64,000 nt of DNA from Natronosalvus vescus (GCF_023973145.1 NZ_CP099546.1:2666001-2730000), one strand, 5' to 3'. Counted from the first letter of the stretch, positions 43,293 to 54,075 are shown. Translations and numbers: made by a program. Notes: generated by a model not told the origin, from the letters alone.

Positions 43293-45146
43293 ATGATGGT
43301 CGTCGCTATCGTCGCGCTCATCCTGGCTCTCGGCGTCGTCTCGCGCGTCGTCGCCGACCGCGTCCGGATCCCGAGCGTGCTGTTCCTGATCATCGCCGGG
43401 ATCGTCATCGGTCCCGAGGTGCTCGGACTGGTCTCACAGGACACCTTCGGCAGTGGCCTCTCGGCAGTGGTCGGCGTCAGCGTCGCAATCATCCTCTTCG
43501 AGGGTGGCTATCATCTCACCCTCGGAAAGCTCCGTGAGAGTCCGACTGCACTCTCACGGTTGACCACGGTCGGCGCGGTGATCACCTGGCTCGGAACGGC
43601 CGCTGCCGTCATCATCTTCCTCGACACCAGCCTCGAGGTCGGACTGCTGGTCGGGGCGCTGTTGATCGCGACCGGGCCGACCGTCATCGGGCCGATTCTA
43701 AACGTCGTCACCGTCCGCGATCACGTCGCCTCTGTCCTCGAGGGGGAGGGTGTCATCAACGACGTGACCGCCGCGATCCTGGTGGTCGTCGTCTTCGAAG
43801 TGCTGATCGCCGGCGATGGCAGCCTCACCCACCTTGTCGCCAACTTCGCCCTGCGATTGCTCGTCGGCCTCGGCGTCGGGGCGCTCGTCGCCGGCGTCGT
43901 CTGGCTGGTGCTCACTCGCGGGAACCTCGCGCCCGGGAACGGACCACTCCACGCGCGGATGATCGTCCTCGCCGGCATCGTCGTCGCCTACGGCGGGGCC
44001 GAAGTGATCGCCAGCGAAACAGGTATCGCCGCTGCAGCGATGGCCGGGTTCGCCCTCGGGAACGTCGACCTGCCCCACCACGAGGCCGTGATCGACTTCC
44101 TGGACGACCTCTCGGTGGTCGTCCTCTCGTTCGTCTTCGTCGCGCTGGCAGCGCTGATCGACTTCGGGGACATCATCCAGCTCGGTCTTGCCGGCCTCGC
44201 TGTCGTCGTCGCGATCACGTTGGTGCTCCGGCCCATCGTGATCTACCTATCGACGACGAACGAACGGTTCACCCGGAGCGAACGGCTGTTCCTCAGCGCC
44301 GTCGGCCCACGGGGGATCATCCCTGCGAGCGTCGCGACGCTGTTCGCCGTCGAACTGCAGGCACTCGGTCGGCCACAGGAGGCCCAGCTGCTGGCCGGAA
44401 CCGTGTTCCTGATCATCTTCGCGACGGTTGTCCTCCAGGCTGGGCTCGCCCGACAGATTGCACAAACTCTCAACGTCTCACCAATGCGCACGATACTTGT
44501 TGGTGGGGGACGGGTCGGCCTGTCCCTCGCCGAACGGCTCGAACAGGATGGAGAAAACGTACTGCTCATCGACAACGACCCAGACGCCGTCGAGAACGGG
44601 CGCAAACGCGGACTCCGGGTTCTCGAGGGCGACGGCACCGACGCCGACGTCCTCGAGAAAGCGGGTGCCGACAACGCGAAGACGGTCATCTCGACGACGC
44701 CCGACGACGACGTCAACCTGCTGGTCTGCCAGCTGGCGAAGACGACTTTCGACGTCGAGAAGGTCGCCTCGCGGGTCAACCAGCCCGACAACGTCGGCGC
44801 CTTCGAATCGCTTGGCGTCCATGCGATCGACCTCTCGATGGCGACCGCCTGGTCGCTCGAGAACGTGCTCGAGCGGCCGTCGCTGTCGGCGTGGATGAAC
44901 GAACTCGGTCGAACCGGAGACGTCCAGGAGATCGAGGTCACGGCCGAGGATCTGGTCGGGAAGTCGATTGCCGACCTCAACTCGGAGATCCCGGACGGGA
45001 CAATCGCCGGGCTGTTGACTCACAGGGATGGGGAGACGGAAGTCCCAACTGGTGACCACGAACTCCGGGAGGGTGACCGGGTTACGTTCATCGGCCAGGT
45101 CGGCGCGGTCGATCGGGCCGTCAAGCGATTCCACCCGCACGACTGA
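43293..45146 (+). CDS. Cation/proton antiporter with TrkA-type NAD-binding domain
   Basis: 617 residues. Residues 1-390 are a CPA-type antiporter with about 12 membrane segments (VLFLIIAGIVIGPEVLGLV, LFEGGYHLTL, LLIATGPTVIGPIL, GEGVINDVTAAILVVVVFEV). From about 405 a cytoplasmic TrkA-N domain begins MRTILVGGGRVGLSLAERLE, with VLEGDGTDADVLEKAGADNA. A TrkA-C domain (about 545-615) ends the protein. This layout fits K+ or Na+ export regulated by nucleotide binding, relevant to osmotic and pH control in a halophile. Confidence 0.88.
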   Translation: MMVVAIVALILALGVVSRVVADRVRIPSVLFLIIAGIVIGPEVLGLVSQDTFGSGLSAVVGVSVAIILFEGGYHLTLGKLRESPTALSRLTTVGAVITWLGTAAAVIIFLDTSLEVGLLVGALLIATGPTVIGPILNVVTVRDHVASVLEGEGVINDVTAAILVVVVFEVLIAGDGSLTHLVANFALRLLVGLGVGALVAGVVWLVLTRGNLAPGNGPLHARMIVLAGIVVAYGGAEVIASETGIAAAAMAGFALGNVDLPHHEAVIDFLDDLSVVVLSFVFVALAALIDFGDIIQLGLAGLAVVVAITLVLRPIVIYLSTTNERFTRSERLFLSAVGPRGIIPASVATLFAVELQALGRPQEAQLLAGTVFLIIFATVVLQAGLARQIAQTLNVSPMRTILVGGGRVGLSLAERLEQDGENVLLIDNDPDAVENGRKRGLRVLEGDGTDADVLEKAGADNAKTVISTTPDDDVNLLVCQLAKTTFDVEKVASRVNQPDNVGAFESLGVHAIDLSMATAWSLENVLERPSLSAWMNELGRTGDVQEIEVTAEDLVGKSIADLNSEIPDGTIAGLLTHRDGETEVPTGDHELREGDRVTFIGQVGAVDRAVKRFHPHD

Positions 45147-45301
45147 CCGGTCACACTGTCCGAGCGCACGCTACCGATCCGTTCGCTCGAGCAGCTTGGG
45201 TCGCTTTGCTCGAGCAGGTGACCGTGAAGCCTGAAACACGATTCGTAAATCCTGAAACTCGATCCTTCTCAGAGAGTGATCCACGTCGGAACGGGAGCTC
45301 C

Positions 45302-46171
45302 TTACGGCAGGAGCCGGCGTAGACGCGACGGGACGGGATCGTACCGCTTCGCGAGGATCACCGACCCCGCCGCGTGTCGACCGACGGCTTCCGAGACGGT
45401 GCCGAGGAGTTTTCGCTGCACGAGTCCGCCTCGAGAGACACCCATCACGGTCACGTCGTGGTCGGTTGTCCAGTCGGTGATCGTTCCGGTGACCGCATCG
45501 CTTTCGACGAGTGCCGTCTCGACGGATGCGACGTCGCTGACCTGTCCTCGGGTCTCCTCGAGCAGCGCTTCTGCGTCTTCGACGGTACCATCGGAATCCG
45601 ATTCGTCGTGAACGTGCAACAGCGTCACCGACGCGTCGTTCTGCCGAGCGATCGCTGCTGCCGTTTCGGCAGCGAACGCGCTGTGTGGCCCTCCGGCGAC
45701 CGGCACCAGGATGCGGTCGACGTCCGGTCTCGGGAGTTTGATTCGCTGGACGAGGACGTCGCACTCGGCACTTCGAAGCACTCGGTCGAGGTGGTTTCCG
45801 AGGATAATGTCCTCTCGGGGTGGCCGGCCGCGCCACCCCAGCAAAATTGTGTCGACGTCGTGTTCGTCCACTGCACCGACGATTCCCGTCGCGACCCCGC
45901 GGGCGATTCGGATCCGGCTTTCGACGGGCACACCCTGGGATTCTACGCGGTGAACGGCCTCCTCGAGCATCCGCTCGTCGTCGTCCTCGAGCAGGTAACG
46001 ACGGCCGTCGGCGAGTGAGAGCTGTGACGGCACGTCGAGGACGAACAACAAGAGGATGCTGGCTGATCGGTCACAGGCGATATCGATCGCGGTGTCCAGT
46101 TGTCGCGCCGCCGTTTCTGCGTTGGCGACGGGGACGAGTATCGTTTCCTCGGTGTCCGAACGCGATGTCAT
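45302..46171 (-). CDS. UspA-family protein, two domains
   Basis: 289 residues, tandem Usp domains. The first has ILVPVANAETAARQLDTAID and a slightly altered nucleotide motif GWRGRPPREDIILGN. The second has RILVPVAGGPHSAFAAETAA and GVSRGGLVQRKLLGT, lacking the canonical spacing, so nucleotide binding in that half is uncertain. It converges with the antiporter gene. Confidence 0.82.
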   Translation of the reverse strand: MTSRSDTEETILVPVANAETAARQLDTAIDIACDRSASILLLFVLDVPSQLSLADGRRYLLEDDDERMLEEAVHRVESQGVPVESRIRIARGVATGIVGAVDEHDVDTILLGWRGRPPREDIILGNHLDRVLRSAECDVLVQRIKLPRPDVDRILVPVAGGPHSAFAAETAAAIARQNDASVTLLHVHDESDSDGTVEDAEALLEETRGQVSDVASVETALVESDAVTGTITDWTTDHDVTVMGVSRGGLVQRKLLGTVSEAVGRHAAGSVILAKRYDPVPSRLRRLLP

Positions 46172-46463
46172 GACTATTAATACGTGCTCGGTTCGTTTAT
46201 AGGTAATAACTCCTTCTCACCGACCGGGAGAGCACTCTCGACCCAGGAGTGACGCCACGTTCTGCGTTTTGTCAACACGCTTCCTGAATACGGGAATTGG
46301 AACTCGAGACACGTCCTTTGACATCGGGACGAGTCGGCCGTCCGCTTTGTTAACACTATAGATATGGACTACATTGGCGGCCGATGAGCGGTGGGTAGTC
46401 GGACGATTCTTCCTCCCATCGATGGGTAACGATCGGTGACTGTCAGTCGTTCGTGGTCGTACG

Positions 46464-47384
46464 ATGGGTCTTCTTGACGACACGGTGCGTACAACTGGTG
46501 TGTTCGGATCCATACTCGTCCCGACAGACGGCAGCACCAGTGCCGAGGCACCGATCGCCCACGCACTCGAACTGGCTCGAGTGGACGACGCGACCATCCA
46601 CGCGCTGTACGTCGTCGACGGCGACCTCGAGACGCCTGCACTCGACGCCGAGAGCCGCGACACGCTCGCGGACGCGTCGGAAAAACGGGGGCAGGAGGCG
46701 ACCGTCCGAATCGAGAACGCCGCGGACGAGCAGGGCTTCAGGAGCGTTCGGGAGGTTCGCGAAGGGGCACCACACACGGCGATCCTCGAGTACGCCGAGG
46801 AGCAGGCCGTCGACCTGATCGTGATGGGAACACACGGTCGAACCGGAGCAGAACGAGTTCGCCTGGGGAGTACGACCGAACGGGTCATCATGCTCTCCGA
46901 CGTTCCCGTGGTGTCGGTTCCCCTCGAAGCGGAGGGAGGCGACGCATCGTACGACCGGATCGTGATCCCGACCGACGGCAGTGACGCAGCCGAGCGCGCT
47001 GCCGCCACCGCACTCGACGTCGCCGAGGGAACCGACGCGACCGTCCACGTCGTCTACGTGGTCGATACGACGACGTACGAACTCGAGGATGCACCACGGA
47101 GTATCGTCGGGTTGCTCAAAGAGGGTGGAGAAAACGCCACGTCGTCCATCGCCGAGATGGCTCGAGATCGCGACCTCAGCGCGAAAACCGACGTTCGCCG
47201 GGGCCAGCCTGCGTCGAAACTGCTCGAGTACGCCTCGGCCGTCGACGCCGACCTGCTCGTGATGGGGACGCGGGGCCAGGCACTGGGAACCCGGGGGCAA
47301 CCGGTCGACGCCGATCGGTTGCTCGGCAGTACGACCGCCCGTGTCGTCCGACGGTCGTCGGTGCCGGTGTTGACGGTCAGGTGA
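46464..47384 (+). CDS. UspA-family protein, two domains
   Basis: 306 residues. The first domain begins GSILVPTDGSTSAEAPIAHA and has GTHGRTGAERVRLGS. The second begins DRIVIPTDGSDAAERAAATA. Its nucleotide loop carries an insertion (GTRGQALGTRGQPVDADRLL before GS), which duplicates the GTRGQ element and is unusual for the family. The 292 nt upstream contain no other gene. Confidence 0.85.
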   Translation: MGLLDDTVRTTGVFGSILVPTDGSTSAEAPIAHALELARVDDATIHALYVVDGDLETPALDAESRDTLADASEKRGQEATVRIENAADEQGFRSVREVREGAPHTAILEYAEEQAVDLIVMGTHGRTGAERVRLGSTTERVIMLSDVPVVSVPLEAEGGDASYDRIVIPTDGSDAAERAAATALDVAEGTDATVHVVYVVDTTTYELEDAPRSIVGLLKEGGENATSSIAEMARDRDLSAKTDVRRGQPASKLLEYASAVDADLLVMGTRGQALGTRGQPVDADRLLGSTTARVVRRSSVPVLTVR

Positions 47385-47479
47385 TCGTGACCGTGTTGGT
47401 GTCGTCCCTCGAGTGTCGAGTGTTACTGCCGTTACTCGGGTGTCGAGAATCGATGCCCGGATGAGAGCGAGCCGCCCGA

Positions 47480-47878
47480 TCACCTATCGTTCGCACTACA
47501 CAGCAACACAGGTCGCTCGGTGTTGAGGAACACGTTCTGGGCGACGCTGCCGAACAGCGCCTTGCCAGCAGGCGTTCGTTTGCGGCCCGCGATGGAGATC
47601 ACGTCCGCATCGTGTACCTCTGCGGCCGCCAGGATCTCGTCGGCTGGCTCGCCGCTTTGCCCTTCGACGCTCACTTCGAAGTCCGTTCCCTCGAGGCGCT
47701 CTTTCGCTCGGCGGACGGCCCCGATCTGGGTGACTGAGGCACCCTCCGGGTTGTCCGTGAACACGTGGACGATTCGAACGTGTGTGGCGGCTGGCTCGAG
47801 ATCGAGGCCGAGAAGCGAGTCGGCCTGGGCTACGGCTCGGTCTTCGTCGTGATCGACGGCAAGTAGTACTGTGGCCAT
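47480..47878 (-). CDS. UspA-family protein, single domain
   Basis: 132 residues. [20 protein letters not shown] at the start and [14 protein letters not shown] near the end. The first glycine of the nucleotide motif is missing (SIAGRKR), so it belongs to a non-canonical class. The ATG at 47878 is supported by a strong TATA at 47903-47912. Confidence 0.82.
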   Translation of the reverse strand: MATVLLAVDHDEDRAVAQADSLLGLDLEPAATHVRIVHVFTDNPEGASVTQIGAVRRAKERLEGTDFEVSVEGQSGEPADEILAAAEVHDADVISIAGRKRTPAGKALFGSVAQNVFLNTERPVLLCSANDR

Positions 47879-47902
47879 ACTGGACACAGTCACAGTCAAT
47901 TC

Positions 47903-47912
47903 GTATATATCT
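47903..47912 (-). promoter_or_regulatory. TATA box of the single-domain usp gene
   Basis: AGATATATAC on the minus strand, 24 nt before the ATG at 47878. One of the strongest TATA matches in the window. Confidence 0.6.
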
Positions 47913-47990
47913 ACAGTTCAGTTTTCCAGGTGGAAGAATCGGGGGGTCGCTTGGGTGAACGAGAAACCCGTCCCCAGCGCTCGAGGTCAG

Positions 47991-48001
47991 CGCTTTTATC
48001 G
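47991..48001 (+). promoter_or_regulatory. TATA box of the APC permease-usp operon
   Basis: CGCTTTTATCG ends 22 nt before the ATG at 48024. It supports that start over the open upstream frame and predicts leaderless transcription. Confidence 0.55.
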
Positions 48002-48023
48002 CTCGAGCGAAAACACCTCGACT

Positions 48024-49448
48024 ATGACAGCCGATGGGCCGCCGGTAGACGCCGAGGCTAATACCGGCACCGATACCGGTACCGTCACCGCAGACGCGAC
48101 TCGACACGAGGGTGGTGCGGAACTCGAGCGAACCATCGGCCTCGCCGGTGGCCTCTCGATTGGCGTCGGAACCATGATCGGTGCCGGCATTTTCGTCTTT
48201 CCAGGTCTCGCCGCCGGGCGAGCCGGGCCGGCCGCGGCCGCCTCGTTCGCCATCGGAGCCGTGATCGCGTTGCTCGTCGCGCTGCCGACCGCAGAACTGG
48301 CGACAGCCATGCCGAGAAGCGGCGGCGGCTACTACTTCATCTCCCGCGGCATGGGGGCCGTGTTTGGGGCCATCGTCGGCATCAGTCTCTGGCTCGGCCT
48401 CGTCTTCGCGTCGGCGTTTTATCTCGTCGGACTCGGCGAGTACGCGGTAGCAACCCTCGCGGAGGCGGGCGTGGCCGTTGGCGGCGGGTCGATGGTCGTC
48501 GCCCTCGGCATCGTCGTCGGGATCGGGTTGACGGCGATGAGTATGACTGGAACCGAAAACACGGCGGCCCTCCAGAACGTCGTCGTCGGTACCTTGCTCC
48601 TGTTGTTGAGTGTGTTTCTATTCTACGGTCTCCTCGATGCGGTCGGCGTGTTCGGGCGGGAGACGGTTCCCGAGCAGTTCGCGCCGGCCGGCTACGTCCC
48701 GATCATGACGACGGCTGCGCTCGTGTTTACCTCGTATCTCGGGTTCGCACAGGTTGCGACGGTCGCCGGAGAAATTACTGATCCCGGGCGGAACCTGCCA
48801 CTGGCGATGGTCGGTTCGGTCGTGATCGTCGGTGTGTTTTACGTCCTCACGATCTTTGTCGCCACGAGCGCCATCGGCAGCGACGCGCTCGAGGCCGCCG
48901 GCGAGACCGCGATCGTCGAGGTTGCTCGCGAGTTCTTCGGTCTCCCCGGCGCCGTCGCTATCCTCCTCGCCGGCCTGCTCGCGACGCTCTCGAGCGCGAA
49001 CGCATCGATTCTCTCCGCGTCTCGAGCGCTGTACGCGCTCAGTCGCGATCTGATCGTCCCTCGGGAAGCCAGTCGGATCAACCTGCGCTACGGGACGCCC
49101 CACATCGCCCTCGCGCTCGTCGGCGGCCCCGTCATCGTGCTCGTCGGAACCGGCCAGACCGAACTGCTCGCGGAGGTCGCCTCGTTTCTTCACCTCGTCA
49201 TGTACGGCCTGATCTGTGTGGCACTGATCGTCCTACGCCGTCGAGACCCAGATTGGTACGAACCCGACTTCATCATCCCCGGCTACCCGGCCGTGCCCGT
49301 CGTCGGCGCGGTCTCGAGTTTCGGCCTCATCGCGTTTATGCAGCCGACGTCTCGCTGGGTGGGCGTTGCCATCATGCTCGCGGCGCTCGGGTGGTACGCC
49401 TATTATGCTCGAGACGTTCATCTCAAACGAGGTGAGACCGATGACTGA
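48024..49448 (+). CDS. APC-superfamily amino-acid permease
   Basis: 474 residues, 12 membrane segments after a 30-residue acidic leader. The family signature is in [20 protein letters not shown] (segment 1), with [16 protein letters not shown] in segment 3. Probably imports amino acids or polyamines by cation symport. The stop overlaps the ATG of the following usp gene (ATGA). Permease-Usp pairing is common in haloarchaea and suggests regulation of transport by the Usp partner. Confidence 0.88.
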   Translation: MTADGPPVDAEANTGTDTGTVTADATRHEGGAELERTIGLAGGLSIGVGTMIGAGIFVFPGLAAGRAGPAAAASFAIGAVIALLVALPTAELATAMPRSGGGYYFISRGMGAVFGAIVGISLWLGLVFASAFYLVGLGEYAVATLAEAGVAVGGGSMVVALGIVVGIGLTAMSMTGTENTAALQNVVVGTLLLLLSVFLFYGLLDAVGVFGRETVPEQFAPAGYVPIMTTAALVFTSYLGFAQVATVAGEITDPGRNLPLAMVGSVVIVGVFYVLTIFVATSAIGSDALEAAGETAIVEVAREFFGLPGAVAILLAGLLATLSSANASILSASRALYALSRDLIVPREASRINLRYGTPHIALALVGGPVIVLVGTGQTELLAEVASFLHLVMYGLICVALIVLRRRDPDWYEPDFIIPGYPAVPVVGAVSSFGLIAFMQPTSRWVGVAIMLAALGWYAYYARDVHLKRGETDD

Positions 49449-50268
49449 GCCGGAGCGTCCCCACCGCGTGCTCGTCCCCGTCGAGATCCTTCGCGGGCAG
49501 GCGATTCCCGAGACGCTCATCGAGGTGCTCTCGTCGGTTCCCGTCGTCTTACTCGGCTACCACGAGGTGCCCGAACAGACCGCCCCAGGCCAGGCTCGAA
49601 TGCAGTTCGAGGAGAAAGCCCAGCGCGAACTCGACGAGCTCGTGAGGGCGTTCGAGGACGCCGGTGGTACTGTCGCGACGCGACTGGTGTTTACCCACGA
49701 CGCGATGAAAACGTTCGAGCGGATCGCTGCCGAACTCGAGTGCGATGCCGTCGTCTTGCTCAACCCCGCACCGCGACTCGAGCGCGTGTTGCTCCCACTC
49801 AGGGGCGACCTCATCGCCACACCCATCACCAGGCTCGTCGGGGCGATCCTGGCCGCCAGCGACGCCCGGGTCACCCTCTTTCACGTCTCGGCGACCGAAG
49901 ACGAACAGTCGGAAGCACGGGCGCTGTTGGACGACGCCGCTGCGATGCTCGAGGCCGAAGGGATCGAAGCGAACCGAATCGAACCGATGAACGTCGTCGC
50001 CGACGATCCACTCGAGACGATCGTCGAGGTCGCCGACGACCACGATTTCATCATCATGGGCGAAAGCCAGCCGTCGATCCGCGATCGACTCTTCGGCGAC
50101 CCGTCGACGGCCGTCGCGACCCAGACCGTCAACCCCGTCCTGGTCGTTCGTCGCCGATTCCTCGAGATGGATGCGGACGAACGCGAGGATCGCGTCGACG
50201 ACCTCGAGGAGACGGCCGACGCGTTCGACGAGGACAGGAGCGACGAGAACACCGTCGACACCCACTGA
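49441..50268 (+). CDS. Divergent two-domain UspA-family protein paired with the APC permease
   Basis: 275 residues, start ATG 49441, overlapping the permease stop. The first half ([20 protein letters not shown]) lacks the glycine motif. The second (about 135-245) ends with [20 protein letters not shown], a degenerate version of it, so ATP binding is doubtful. A 30-residue Asp/Glu-rich tail follows. Translational overlap implies a function tied to the permease. Confidence 0.78.
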   Translation: MTEPERPHRVLVPVEILRGQAIPETLIEVLSSVPVVLLGYHEVPEQTAPGQARMQFEEKAQRELDELVRAFEDAGGTVATRLVFTHDAMKTFERIAAELECDAVVLLNPAPRLERVLLPLRGDLIATPITRLVGAILAASDARVTLFHVSATEDEQSEARALLDDAAAMLEAEGIEANRIEPMNVVADDPLETIVEVADDHDFIIMGESQPSIRDRLFGDPSTAVATQTVNPVLVVRRRFLEMDADEREDRVDDLEETADAFDEDRSDENTVDTH

Positions 50269-50406
50269 AACAGCAAAAATGAAACCACCGACGATGGTGG
50301 TCGTAACGGAACTGGTGGACGGTGAGTCGATTGACTGGACGGCCCCGATGGAGTCACGCGAACCCACCAACTGTTAACCCCGCTGTCTTCGTACGTGGAG
50401 GTGAGC

Positions 50407-50877
50407 ATGCACACCACGGACGACTCGAACGCTGACGGAGACACGGCCGACGACGTCGAGAGTATCCTCGTCGGCGTCGACGGAAGCGACACGGCCAGAC
50501 GGGCCCTCGGCCGTGCGCTCTCGCTCGCCGAACGATACGACGCGTCCGTGTCCGTCCTCTCCGTCCTCGACCCCGACGGCACCCCGATGACCTTCGACGT
50601 CGAGACGGTGGACGAACTCGAGCAGACCAAACGTCGCCTCGTCGACGACATCGTCGCCGAATACGACAGCCACACGGTCGAGGTGAACGGGACGATCCGA
50701 CGCGGACGACCCGGGGACGTGATCCGCCGGTTCGCCGAGAACCACGACGTCGACCTGATCGTCCTCGGTAGATCTTCCCATGGGCCGATTACGGAGGCGT
50801 TGCTCGGGAGCACGGCTGATCGCGTTATCCGAACCTCGTCGGTTCCCGTCGTCGTCGTTCCTGAAGCCGAACGATAA
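50407..50877 (+). CDS. UspA-family protein, single domain
   Basis: 156 residues with a 20-residue acidic N-terminal tail. ESILVGVDGSDTARRALGRA and GRSSHGPITEALLGS show the first strand and the nucleotide loop. The ATG at 50407 is preferred to the in-frame upstream start at 50395. It precedes the SLC13 permease on the same strand, 115 nt away. Confidence 0.84.
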   Translation: MHTTDDSNADGDTADDVESILVGVDGSDTARRALGRALSLAERYDASVSVLSVLDPDGTPMTFDVETVDELEQTKRRLVDDIVAEYDSHTVEVNGTIRRGRPGDVIRRFAENHDVDLIVLGRSSHGPITEALLGSTADRVIRTSSVPVVVVPEAER

Positions 50878-50938
50878 CCCGTTCCCGCGGAACTCCTTCG
50901 GTGGCACAGCCCGTTCGGTGCGTGCAATTCGATCGAAT

Positions 50939-50952
50939 CTTTTTATTTTCGG
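50939..50952 (+). promoter_or_regulatory. TATA-like element before the SLC13 permease
   Basis: CTTTTTATTTTCGG lies 40 nt before the ATG at 50993 and implies a leader of roughly 20 nt. It suggests the permease can be expressed independently of the upstream usp gene. Confidence 0.45.
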
Positions 50953-50992
50953 TCGTGGTAGCAGCGACAGAGCTGTGTTCCCGGCCGTCTTG

Positions 50993-52858
50993 ATGAATCT
51001 CGTCGTTCTTCGTCAGCAGACTGACGAGGTGCCAGCGCTCTCCCCGGAGATGCTCGTCGTCTTCGCGATCATCGCCATCGCGATCGTCCTCTTTGTCACC
51101 CAACCAATCCCGCTCGATATCACGGCACTGCTGGTCGTCGTCGCGCTCGTCGTCCTCGAGCCCTGGACGACGATCACGGCTGAGGAGGGGGTTTCGGGCT
51201 TCTCGAGTCCGGCGACGATCACCGTGTTGATGATGTTCGTCCTGAGCGAGGGTGTTCGCCGAACGGGGGCAATCCAGTCGCTGGGCGAGCAACTCGCCGC
51301 CTTCGCTGGCACCAGCCCCCGTCGTCAACTCGGTTCGATGATCGGCGTCTCGGGGGTGTCCGCGGGCTTCATTAACAACACGCCGGTCGTCGCGCTCCTG
51401 ATCCCCGTCGCGAACGACCTCGCCGCACGAACCGGAACGTCCCCATCCAGGCTGCTGATTCCGCTGTCGTTCGCGTCGATGATGGGCGGAATGCTCACAC
51501 TGATCGGGACGTCGACGAACATCCTCGCCAGCGACATCGTCGCTCGCCCCGAGTATCTCGGCCGTCCCTTTTCGATGTTCGAGTTTACCGCCCTCGGCGC
51601 GCTCGTGCTCGTCTCGGGATCGATTTACCTGCTTTTCGCCGCTCCGCTCCTCCTCCCGGAACGGGTCGAGCCCACGACCGAACTGATCGACGAGTTCGAC
51701 ATGACGGCGTACCTCACCGAGATCACCGTCCCCGAGGAGTCGCCCATGACCGGCAAAACCATCCTCGAGGTGCTGACCGAACTCGATGTCGACCTGGACG
51801 CGGTCACACTCGTCCGCGGTGCGGACACATTCGGCGGGTCGATCGAGGAAAAGACACTCCAGTCGAACGACGTCCTGCTCGTTCGGGCTGGACGCGACGC
51901 TATCCTCGAGGTCGACCGGACGCCGGGTCTCGAACTCCTCCCGCAGACATCCGTTTCCGACACCGACCTCGAGACACGATCGACGCCGGGGGAACGATCG
52001 ACCCCACAGATTCTCGCGGAGATTGTCATCGCTCCCGACGGGACGCTGGCCGAGGAAACGCTCGCCACGTCGAATTTTCGACAGCGATTCGATGCGACCG
52101 TCCTCGCAATTCGCCGTGGAACGGCCATCGTTCACACCCGAATGGAGCAGCGCCCGCTTCGGGGCGGTGACTCGCTCCTGGTACGGCTGAGCAAGGATGC
52201 GCTCGAGCGGTTGAACCGCGACCGGAACGTTATCGTTGCCGGTGAGTACACGCGACCGACCTACCGCCGATCGAAACTTCCGCTCGCACTCGCCATCATC
52301 GCTGGTGTCGTCGGTATCGCCGCCCTCGAGATCTTTCCAATTTTGCTCACCTCGATCGCCGGCGCGGTGGCGATGGTCGGTACCGGCGTCCTCGATCCAC
52401 GCGAGATCTACGGGGCGGTCGACTGGAGCGTGATCTTCTTACTCGCCGGATTGATCCCGCTCGGGATCGCGATGGAGCGCACCGGGGCAGCGGCGTTTCT
52501 CGCCGGCAACGCCGTGATGGGCGTCGCCGGGTTACACATCGTGATCGTACTGGGATTGTTCTATCTCTTCACGGCGCTTATGACCGAGTTGTTGAGCAAC
52601 AACGCGAGCGTCGTCCTCATGATTCCGATTGCGTTCGATGCCGCGGCACGGGTCGGTGCCGATCCGTACGCGTTCGTGCTCGCCGTCACGTTCGCGGCGA
52701 GTACGCCCCTGCTCACTCCGGTCGGCTATCAGACGAATCTGATGGTGTACGGGCCAGGTGGGTACAAGTTCACGGACTTCGCTCGGTTGGGCCTGCCGCT
52801 CCAACTGATCCTCACGGTCGTCACCACGCTCGGTATCGTGTTCATCTGGGGCGTGTGA
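50993..52858 (+). CDS. SLC13-family permease with TrkA-C domains
   Basis: 621 residues. N- and C-terminal membrane halves (GVSAGFINNTPVVALLIPVA near 115, LLSNNASVVLMIPIAFDAAA near 540) are the duplicated signature of the divalent-anion/Na+ symporter family. Between them two TrkA-C-type regulatory domains (about 235-325 and 340-430) are inserted, with VTLVRGADTFGGSIEEKTLQ and LAIRRGTAIVHTRMEQRPLR. Likely substrates are sulfate, phosphate or dicarboxylates. The long upstream open frame is not coding. Confidence 0.85.
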   Translation: MNLVVLRQQTDEVPALSPEMLVVFAIIAIAIVLFVTQPIPLDITALLVVVALVVLEPWTTITAEEGVSGFSSPATITVLMMFVLSEGVRRTGAIQSLGEQLAAFAGTSPRRQLGSMIGVSGVSAGFINNTPVVALLIPVANDLAARTGTSPSRLLIPLSFASMMGGMLTLIGTSTNILASDIVARPEYLGRPFSMFEFTALGALVLVSGSIYLLFAAPLLLPERVEPTTELIDEFDMTAYLTEITVPEESPMTGKTILEVLTELDVDLDAVTLVRGADTFGGSIEEKTLQSNDVLLVRAGRDAILEVDRTPGLELLPQTSVSDTDLETRSTPGERSTPQILAEIVIAPDGTLAEETLATSNFRQRFDATVLAIRRGTAIVHTRMEQRPLRGGDSLLVRLSKDALERLNRDRNVIVAGEYTRPTYRRSKLPLALAIIAGVVGIAALEIFPILLTSIAGAVAMVGTGVLDPREIYGAVDWSVIFLLAGLIPLGIAMERTGAAAFLAGNAVMGVAGLHIVIVLGLFYLFTALMTELLSNNASVVLMIPIAFDAAARVGADPYAFVLAVTFAASTPLLTPVGYQTNLMVYGPGGYKFTDFARLGLPLQLILTVVTTLGIVFIWGV

Positions 52859-53026
52859 CGGCTCGAGGCGGGGAGTCAAGATGGAATCGAGGACGACCAC
52901 GGAACCGAGATACTCAACTCGAGACGGTGCGGTAGGTAACCGGGAATCTCGAGTCGTTGGCGACCACTCGGTCGCCGGAACGAGTTCGAGGGTGACTTCT
53001 GGTGGGTCACGATACGAGGTCGTCGG

Positions 53027-53485
53027 TCAGGCGTCGTCCGCTCTGACGATCGTCACCGTCACGGGCGATCGCATGACGACCAGCTCCGCAACGCTACCGA
53101 GGAGTAAACGGGTTTCACCAGTTCGGCCATGACTCCCCATGACAATATGGTCGACGTCGTGCTCCTCTGCGTACTCGACGATCGTCCGAGCCGGCTCGCC
53201 GTCGACCCGCTCGGTCACCAGCTCGCCGTCGTATCCCGCCGCGGTCTCGCGGGCCTGTTCGAAGAGACGCGCTTCCTCCTCGCGAGCCCGTTCGTACCAC
53301 TCTTCGGAGCCGTGTCGAGGTTCGTTCCGAACGTCGACGTCGGTCACAGAGCTATACCCCGGATCGAACGGATCGAGCACGTGAATAGCAACGACTGTCG
53401 GTTCATCGTGGGCCTCGAAGGCGTACTCGAGGGCCCGTGTTGACAGCGGCGAGCCATCGATGGGGACGAGTATGGTGTCAGTCAT
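53027..53485 (-). CDS. UspA-family protein, single domain
   Basis: 152 residues. MTDTILVPIDGSPLSTRALE opens the protein, and GSHGRTGETRLLLGS is a canonical ATP-binding loop. It ends VTVTIVRADDA. This is the standard haloarchaeal Usp type. Confidence 0.88.
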   Translation of the reverse strand: MTDTILVPIDGSPLSTRALEYAFEAHDEPTVVAIHVLDPFDPGYSSVTDVDVRNEPRHGSEEWYERAREEEARLFEQARETAAGYDGELVTERVDGEPARTIVEYAEEHDVDHIVMGSHGRTGETRLLLGSVAELVVMRSPVTVTIVRADDA

Positions 53486-53670
53486 GGACGGGATCCTACC
53501 ACACGAGGGTGCAAAAGACTAGCCGGCGATCTGTCGATGTTCGTAACCCGGCGTCCTGATACCCGTCAGGCGCACGCCAATGGCTTTTGTGCGTCTTTGG
53601 TGTCGTTCCACTACTCGCATTGCACGACGACAGTGCGTGCGATATTCACGAGTTACCGGAGTGATTACCG

Positions 53671-54075
53671 ATGAACTACAAAGAATTCGTAGGCGAGGTA
53701 CAGCACCGACTCGAGTACGCCCAGTTCGGCCAGGCCGTTCGCGCCTGTCGTGCCGTCCTGACAACTCTCGGGGAACGGTTACAGGAAGGGGAGGCGACCG
53801 ATCTCGCCAGCCCATTGCCGATGGAGATCGACCACTACCTCGTCGCGGCCGACCACGGCCAGCGATTCGACTACCAGGAGTTCCTCGAGCGGGTGAGTAA
53901 ACGCGAGGGCGTGGATCGGTCGGACGCAAACTATCACACTCAGGAGGTGCTCGCACTCGTCGCGAGCGTGGTACCCGCCGGGAACCTCGAAAAGGTTCGT
54001 GCCCAGCTTCCGGACGACTACGAGCAGTTGTTCGAACTCGTCGAGACAGCGGACGGCGGTAGAACCAGCCAGTGA
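53671..54075 (+). CDS. DUF2267-domain protein
   Basis: 134 residues, acidic and mostly helical. MNYKEFVGEVQHRLEYAQFG, RACRAVLTTLGERLQEGEAT and ASPLPMEIDHYLVAADHG follow the DUF2267 pattern, with the second half repeating it (TQEVLALVASVVPAGNLEKV). The family's biochemical role is unknown. It often lies near stress genes, and here it lies within the usp cluster. Confidence 0.8.
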   Translation: MNYKEFVGEVQHRLEYAQFGQAVRACRAVLTTLGERLQEGEATDLASPLPMEIDHYLVAADHGQRFDYQEFLERVSKREGVDRSDANYHTQEVLALVASVVPAGNLEKVRAQLPDDYEQLFELVETADGGRTSQ

